DNA of 64,000 bases, taken from the NCBI GenBank assembly GCA_942159475.1, contig OW804096.1, positions 38,811,744 to 38,875,743 of the forward strand. The letters are read 5' to 3'. This document shows, one piece after another, positions 58,426 to 64,000 of this stretch. How positions within the stretch are numbered: the first letter of the stretch is position 1; the number at the start of each line of letters is the position of its first letter. The stretch is from Sthenelais limicola. Lineage: Eukaryota; Annelida; Polychaeta; Phyllodocida; Sigalionidae. Both the position numbers and the translations under genes were made by a program. The notes under the pieces were generated by a model, which was not told the origin of the DNA, searched no databases, and saw only the letters and a list, made by a program, of their open reading frames with translations.

Positions 58426-59705
58426 ATATATGTATCAGGGAAATTGATAACATGTGATAACGTTTTCAACATAGAAACATTGACTATTTTATAATAATAA
58501 ATTCAAATTAAATTTTTTGCATCACCAATTTAGAGCGAAGTCAATGGTAAGTCCTTTCCTATAGTTCTCCTTTTTTGTTGTGTCTTAAAAATAAGTCTGA
58601 TCAGACAGTTTAGATTATATTATAGTATATTTTATTATGTAGTATTGTACACACTTTGCAATGTACTGTACATGCCAGGCTTTTTTCCACATTTATATTG
58701 TTATATTTTTCATTTTTTTAGTGTTCGAACTAGCACACCCCCTTTCCTAAAGGCTGGAAGAGCTGTGTTTATCCCAGAAGCCCGTTGACCCCTTTGTCAA
58801 CCCTCATACTTATATATCTATGGCAAATAAACAATCTTTCAATTCAACTACAATTCCGTTACTGTGAGTGGTCTGGATTGAAGAGTTGTCTGCAAATAAA
58901 GATTTTACAGTTGAGGATTTACAGTATCTTTCCATTTACAAATCACCAATTTCCAGTGATCCCATTTTGGTGGCAGAGTCTGTAGTTGGTAGAAAGGAAT
59001 TAGAGATAATCTAGTTGATTAATTCGGGGAGACACAAGTCTTTTGTTTCTTTCTTTGCCGACAGAAGCAATGTGTGTTTAATTGAGTCAGTCCATTCTGG
59101 GTGTACGATTGTCAATTAGGACAAGGAGGGCTTGTCTTCCATCCAACTGTATTTGCCTTCTAGTGACTACTTGATTGTGTAAGGAGGGGCGATTGGATAA
59201 AGAGTCTGGCCTTGGACGATAGGTAGTTTCAGAGCTATAGTATTAGACAGTGTTTTGTGTTAGGAAATTAAGATGTTCTTTGTAGAAGTTTACTTGCAGT
59301 ATTGAATAATGTTTTGTATTAGGGAATTAAGACAATCTTTTAGGATACATGCAGTATTAGATAGTGTTCTGTATTATGAAATTAAGACAATCATTGCAGG
59401 AGAGTATGCAGTATTAGATAGTGTTTTCTATTAGGGAAATAATACAAGTGTACACAGTATCATATAGTGCTTTGTACTAGGAAATTAAAACAGTCTTTGT
59501 AGAAGTGTATGCAGTATTAGCAGTGTTTTGAATTCATGAAACTGTTGACAATCTTTGTAGGAGTGTATTCAGTATTAGATAGAGATTTGTATATATTAGG
59601 AACATGTTGACAATCTTTATAGGAGTGTATGATATTTCCAGTATGTTGTAGTGATCTCAAAAATTGTTATTCAGGACTAATATATGAATAACAAATGAAC
59701 AGATC
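58426..59705. other. Intergenic DNA with a decayed retroposon tail
   Basis: 58735-58855 reads like a LINE 3' UTR ending GGCAAATAAACAATCTTTCA. 59230-59640 contains loose ~60-bp repeats around GCAGTATTAGATAGTGTTTT (at least six, degenerate). No gene. Confidence 0.45.
59230..59640. repeat. Degenerate tandem repeat, ~60-bp unit
   Basis: CAGTATTAGATAGTGTTTTG and (G)AAATTAAGACAATCTTTGTA recur at irregular 55-65-base spacing about six times. Confidence 0.7.
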
Positions 59706-60088
59706 ATAATTGTGATATGTTACAGGAAATTGAGTCACAAGTCGCAAAATTCATATCATTCAAAGGGATTTTTTCACAAGATTTCTTTTGGGGAATTTTC
59801 TCATTTTCTGGAGAGTATAGTGCATCAGTTAGCATGAATATATGTATGCACCAATTTTTAAGACTGTATTAAATATATTCAGGTGTCTCAAAGGTCATCA
59901 TACGGAGTACATTTAATTACTTTACGAGTAATTGTCCCAGAAATATTTCAATTTTTTTTTTAAACATAAATATAGCAAACAAGAAATATAGAACACTTTT
60001 GAGATGTCCTTAATGTTTACTAACATTGGAACTAGCTTGATCTCATCTTTCCAAATATAAAGATATCTCAAAACAACTTGCACATTCT
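59706..60088. mobile_element. Family-A MITE, near full length without right terminus
   Basis: Left GTGATATGTTACAGGAAATT then GAGTCACAAGTCGCAAAATT; interior GGTCATCATACGGAGTACAT and GCTTGATCTCATCTTTCC. It stops before the final TIR. A family-B remnant (GATAAATTCAGTCGTATA) follows at 60190-60280. Confidence 0.75.
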
Positions 60089-60299
60089 TTATATTTACTG
60101 AACCAAGTCATCATTTCCTTTGGAAACAGGAACACCGTTAATACTATGAGGATTACACTCTTGCAATCTAACTGTGACCGTTCAATGTACCTGATTCTAG
60201 TTGGTCAGCAAAACCAACTTCGATCCTTGTATAAATATATAACAGCAGCAGACTGATAAATTCAGTCGTATATACATCAAGTTTGAGTAAACTAATGTA

Positions 60300-61480
60300 A
60301 CTAATGAGTTGTATGTTAATTTTATAAATGAGGATGAAAGGTAATCTTGCAATTTGGGACATTTATTTTCGGCAGAAGGACAAAATATTATAAATATGTG
60401 TAAAGTATGATTTCATTATAAACCAAGTAAATAGTTTATGTATGCCAACCTGGTATTTGTCCATAGATGTTAACGGTTTAGTGGTTTATTTCTTCGAGTA
60501 GCAAGTACATAAAGACTCAATCAGTGACAAGCAGTAGACCATATAGTGGTCAAGGCCGTGCAGCTTTACTACTGACCATCTCGCAATTACTGCCCTGTCA
60601 AATTGTCGTCTGCCTAAATACCTACGTCACCAGTGTGTTGGCGGGAGATATCCCGCATGAGGGGCAAGCTCAATGATCACTTTCCGAGGGTAACTGATAC
60701 AAGTTATACAAATCCTTGATAGCAAACCCACGAAACCATTGTGGTAACATCACATGGTAACTATAAATTGACATCGAACACGAGTATTTGATTCTGAGAA
60801 ATTGTTTCCTTTGGAAACGCAGGTATATACATTAAATTGACACTAATTGTAAAGTTAAATAGATAAATAGTTGATTATATCATTACTTAACTTAATACTT
60901 ACCTAACTTAATACTTGTTATCGTATGCAACCAATAAACATATTTTTATTGCATCCCACTTATTGGACCTCTCAATACAAATGCACATATAATAATATTA
61001 ATGATTGTACAATTATGTTTGTCATACCCAGAGCACAACGATTCTACAGTAAGAATCCTCTATATCTCATACCGTCCATAACAAAAGATATAACACAAAC
61101 ATAAGACACATTACACAGACATGAAAACCCCATACCCAGTCAGAACCAAGCCAATAAATATCCCAGTTATTGTTATCTAAATGAAGAATTATAGTGCTTA
61201 GGACGATGCTACTTCTGATATATGTCTGGGTTTATGATGATTGCGGTGATTTATGAAGGATGCATTAGTTACAATGGATCATTAACTATGCTACTGTAGT
61301 GTTTGCCACTTTGTGTCATGAGTATTTTTATTGTTATGTATCGTGATGTAAAGCAGGCATCGCTCAAGGTGTTTTGTATGGGTCATTGTTCTGGTAATGT
61401 GTATGTATATTACAAGGTCTTTCACCTTATCTCGTCCATCTCTACTTTCACCTTGTCTTCTGCATCAACTTACTTCTCCT
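60300..61480. other. Intergenic DNA
   Basis: No gene, RNA or repeat recognised. Confidence 0.35.
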
Positions 61481-62070
61481 CCTCCTCCCCCTCCTTTCTT
61501 TTCCTCGTCCTTCTCATTCTCCTCTTACTTCTCGTCTTCCTCTTACTTCTCATTATCCTCCCCGACCTCCTCCTTGTCCTCTTCCTACTCTAGCTTCCTC
61601 CTTCCTTCTTCAATTCATTCTCGTCATCCTCCTCTTCTTCTTCTTCTTCTTCTTCTTCTTCTTTCCCCTCTATACTTTCTTCTTCTCTCATATTCCTCTC
61701 CCCACCTCCCCTTTCTCTTCCGCCCCCTCCCCCTACACCTTTGTATCCCCAAATCGTCCTCGACGTCTCCATACCCCACCTCTTCATTATTCTATATACT
61801 CCTCTTCTCCCCTTCCTCAACCTCCTCTTCCATTATCTCCTTACCGTCTGTATTTCTCCCTCTCACTCCTCTCTGCAATTCCCTCCTTCTCCAGTCCTCA
61901 TCTCCTTTGCTCTGCCCCCTGCCCTGCCCCCCCCCCCCTCCTCCATTGTTTCCACCCTTCCATTTCCACTCTTTCCTTTTCTTCCCTTCTCATAGCTCAG
62001 GATCTACCCCATGCTACTCCTTCTTGTCTGACTGACTACCCTCCTCTCTGTCTGCCCCCTCTCCACCCCA
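61480..62070. repeat. Long polypyrimidine tract with (TTC)n
   Basis: About 600 bases dominated by C and T on the plus strand, with (CTT)n at 61629-61662 and a C-run at 61926-61938. The Ser/Leu/Pro-rich open frames (up to 212 codons) follow from composition. Confidence 0.9.
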
Positions 62071-62099
62071 GACTAGATGATGGGTCATTGTATGAGAAA

Positions 62100-63039
62100 A
62101 TGTACCAATCACTTTCACCAATTTGAACCCAGGCAAAGAAACCATTCAACCAAACATTATACTCATAGCATTTATCAATTCCAAGTCCAATTTTGAAGAA
62201 CTGATTAAATGTTTAGAGCTGGCAATTGTACATTCTCTGACGGCCGGACCCACATGTAATTACAGCCTGTCTGGCCCTTACTTCATCAGTGCTCTCTACT
62301 ATATCAATAACTGGAGTGGCGGGAGGGAGGGGTGGGGGTACCTTCCCACTCCTCCATCCCACTGTCTACTACCCAATAACAGCCCCTCTACCCATGGGTG
62401 GGTGGCCCTGTCACATATCTGGTTTGACATGTAATCTACATAGCGGTGCAGAACTTTATTTTTGAATTTAAAGAAAAGATAAACTATTGAACAAAAAACA
62501 TGAATGTGATATTAAATTGGGATGTCTTGTCAAAATTAAATTATTTAAAATAAAATGTTCTATTTCTTTGTAAGTCTAATTAATGACTTTTTCTGGCCCG
62601 CTGGGGCACTCATCCCGCGGCAAATCCATGGAGGATTATGGACCATTTGAACAAGAGGTCTTGTCTAATCTAATTGTTCTACTTATTATAAACCTATTTC
62701 GTCTGCATAGTAGCACATAGAACTCATGATAGATTCGCTTTCATTGCATATGTCAAAAGAGAGCTTGGATAGATATGAATGACGATTGAGAAGACACATT
62801 CTATTTTAATCTATTTCATTTTTACATTACTTAAGATATAAAGTACTTAGTACTCCTAAGTCAGATAGTACATATGTCTTGAGTTGAGGGGGCGTGGAAA
62901 ACAGTGGCGGTCGTGGGAGACACTATTGTTTAATTCATAGTGTATAACAGTCTTCTAGTTTCTAAAATTCCTCAATATTTTGTCTATGCATACTGTGTAA
63001 CTTACAGACACAGAACGTAACTAAAAGAAGACAAACAAG
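62100..63039. other. Intergenic DNA
   Basis: No gene recognised; the 103-codon open frame at 62123 has no domain. Confidence 0.35.
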
Positions 63040-63137
63040 AAAGGCATGGTCTGGTGGACCTCTTATGAGATGACTTTAACCTTTTTGTCCACAACATCTT
63101 ATGACGAATAAAGAATTATCTTATCTTATCTTATAGC
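63040..63137 (+). repeat. Retroposon 3' tail with TTATC repeats
   Basis: CCTCTTATGAGATGACTTTA ... TATGACGAATAAAGAATTA then (TCTTA)n. Same tail family as 56887-56960. Confidence 0.65.
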
Positions 63138-63524
63138 TGACTACATCTAAAAACAAAAAACAATCCCACCTAGTGAGCCATTCTATATATCCATCATAGG
63201 AACATTCTTACAATTTCTAAACTAGTTCCTATTATCTTACATAGGTCTTTTTATTCGAGTTTTTGTCAGGGGCTTGTGTCATGAGACCTGCATTGCATGG
63301 CATTGCTGGCATTGCATGCTAGGCTATGTTTTCTTACTTAGGTAGGACATTCCTACTGTAGTAAGAACAGCATCGACTGTATAGCAACTTCCTTTCCTAA
63401 AATATCCTTACCAGCTGCTTATCAAGGAAAAGTAGCTAACAAATAGTACCACACAGGAACAGTTCATATTTGGTAATATTGACACACATTGGACAAACAA
63501 AAGACACATATGTCTCCTTCTCAA

Positions 63525-63560
63525 CCTTCTTCTTCTTCTTCTTCTACTTCTTCTTCTTCA
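63525..63560. repeat. (CTT)n microsatellite
   Basis: About 11 CTT units with one substitution. Confidence 0.9.
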
Positions 63561-63936
63561 CATTATTAATGATTATATAATTGATTCATTCCTATTTAAA
63601 ACCCATAATGAATAGGTGTTACACTTCTGATTGTCAATCATAACTAAATTATTATAAAAAAGTGTTGCGGAAAAGATTATGCAGAAATTGCAGAAGTGCA
63701 GAAAATATACAAATCAAGGAACAACCCACTGACAGTACCCATCTCACTGTCCAGACTCATCTAAGTTATAAGAGTGGCTCACCAGTCACTCAGCTCCTCC
63801 TATACAAGGCAGCGATATAGGGGTGACAGGAGTGGGTGTGACAGACGCGGCCGTGACCCGGCCTCAATCAGAGCCCGGGATCCAACATCAAAGCTGTCGT
63901 CACAGACAGCCCCCGAGTACAGCTATGGCCTCTTAC

Positions 63937-64000
63937 CTTGTGTCAAATATTGACCAGGAGAACCTAACCAGTAGCCACCGGTCTTTCATCTTCTCCTCTT
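63937..64000 (-). CDS. Possible coding exon at right edge (partial)
   Basis: On the minus strand an open frame EEKMKDRWLLVRFSWSIFDT ends at a consensus donor (ACAAG/GTAAGAG; intron starts 63936). The Met may be a start codon. It is cut by the window edge, so neither gene nor function can be named. A chance donor is possible. Confidence 0.25.

Noticed and set aside
61397..62035. 212-codon Ser/Leu-rich open frame
   Set aside because: Polypyrimidine tract; codons for Ser, Leu, Pro and Phe only. Composition artefact.

Overview
This is an intron-bearing, AT-rich animal genomic window, not bacterial. Evidence: spliced secreted-lectin genes, APE-type non-LTR retrotransposons, a tRNA-derived SINE, several families of small inverted-repeat transposons, and microsatellites. 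The mix (fucolectin-type lectins joined to PAN domains; retroposon tails ending in CACT or TTATC repeats) suggests a marine invertebrate, perhaps a lophotrochozoan. The species cannot be named from this sequence. Unique coding DNA is sparse; most of the window is mobile-element debris.

Region by region. 1-3,350 holds the 3' part of a fucolectin/PAN gene whose first exons lie off the left edge. 5,800-12,178 is a near full-length but inactivated LINE. Its ORF1 combines a coiled coil, an RRM-like region, a NADAR (YbiA-type ADP-ribose-processing) domain and a disordered tail; its ORF2 is APE endonuclease plus reverse transcriptase. 16,132-18,490 is a second, apparently complete copy of the fucolectin/PAN gene (signal peptide, lectin domain, PAN domain; four phase-1 coding exons, first intron GC-AG). 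19,000-35,800 is repeat-dense: a tRNA-derived SINE, many copies of a ~400-bp MITE (family A), a second TIR repeat (family B), a 1.9-kb element carrying an array of the motif GGGCGACGTTTTT, a 72-bp MITE beside its empty-site paralogue, and two minus-strand LINE fragments. 36,142-45,211 is bracketed by inverted CCCTATGGGCA ends with TA outside and dense GCAAT subterminal motifs, and may be a 9-kb transposon. Inside it are a two-exon gene for a 73-residue protein, a C-rich 27-bp minisatellite and a candidate first exon at 44,469. 45,570-46,900 is a nest of insertions containing an intact tRNA-Pro(AGG) gene. 47,400-54,100 holds polypyrimidine tracts and more MITE and LINE debris. 55,388-58,425 is a third large TIR element, with GTATCTGC subterminal repeats and a strong TATA box inside. 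The last 5.5 kb is mostly non-coding, with a possible minus-strand exon at the right edge.

How the parts relate. The two lectin genes are tandem paralogues, and a family-A MITE sits at the same place in the matching intron of both, so that insertion predates the duplication. The LINE lies between them. The most interesting biology is the NADAR domain inside a retrotransposon ORF1. Next come the three large TIR elements, each with its own dense subterminal motif array.
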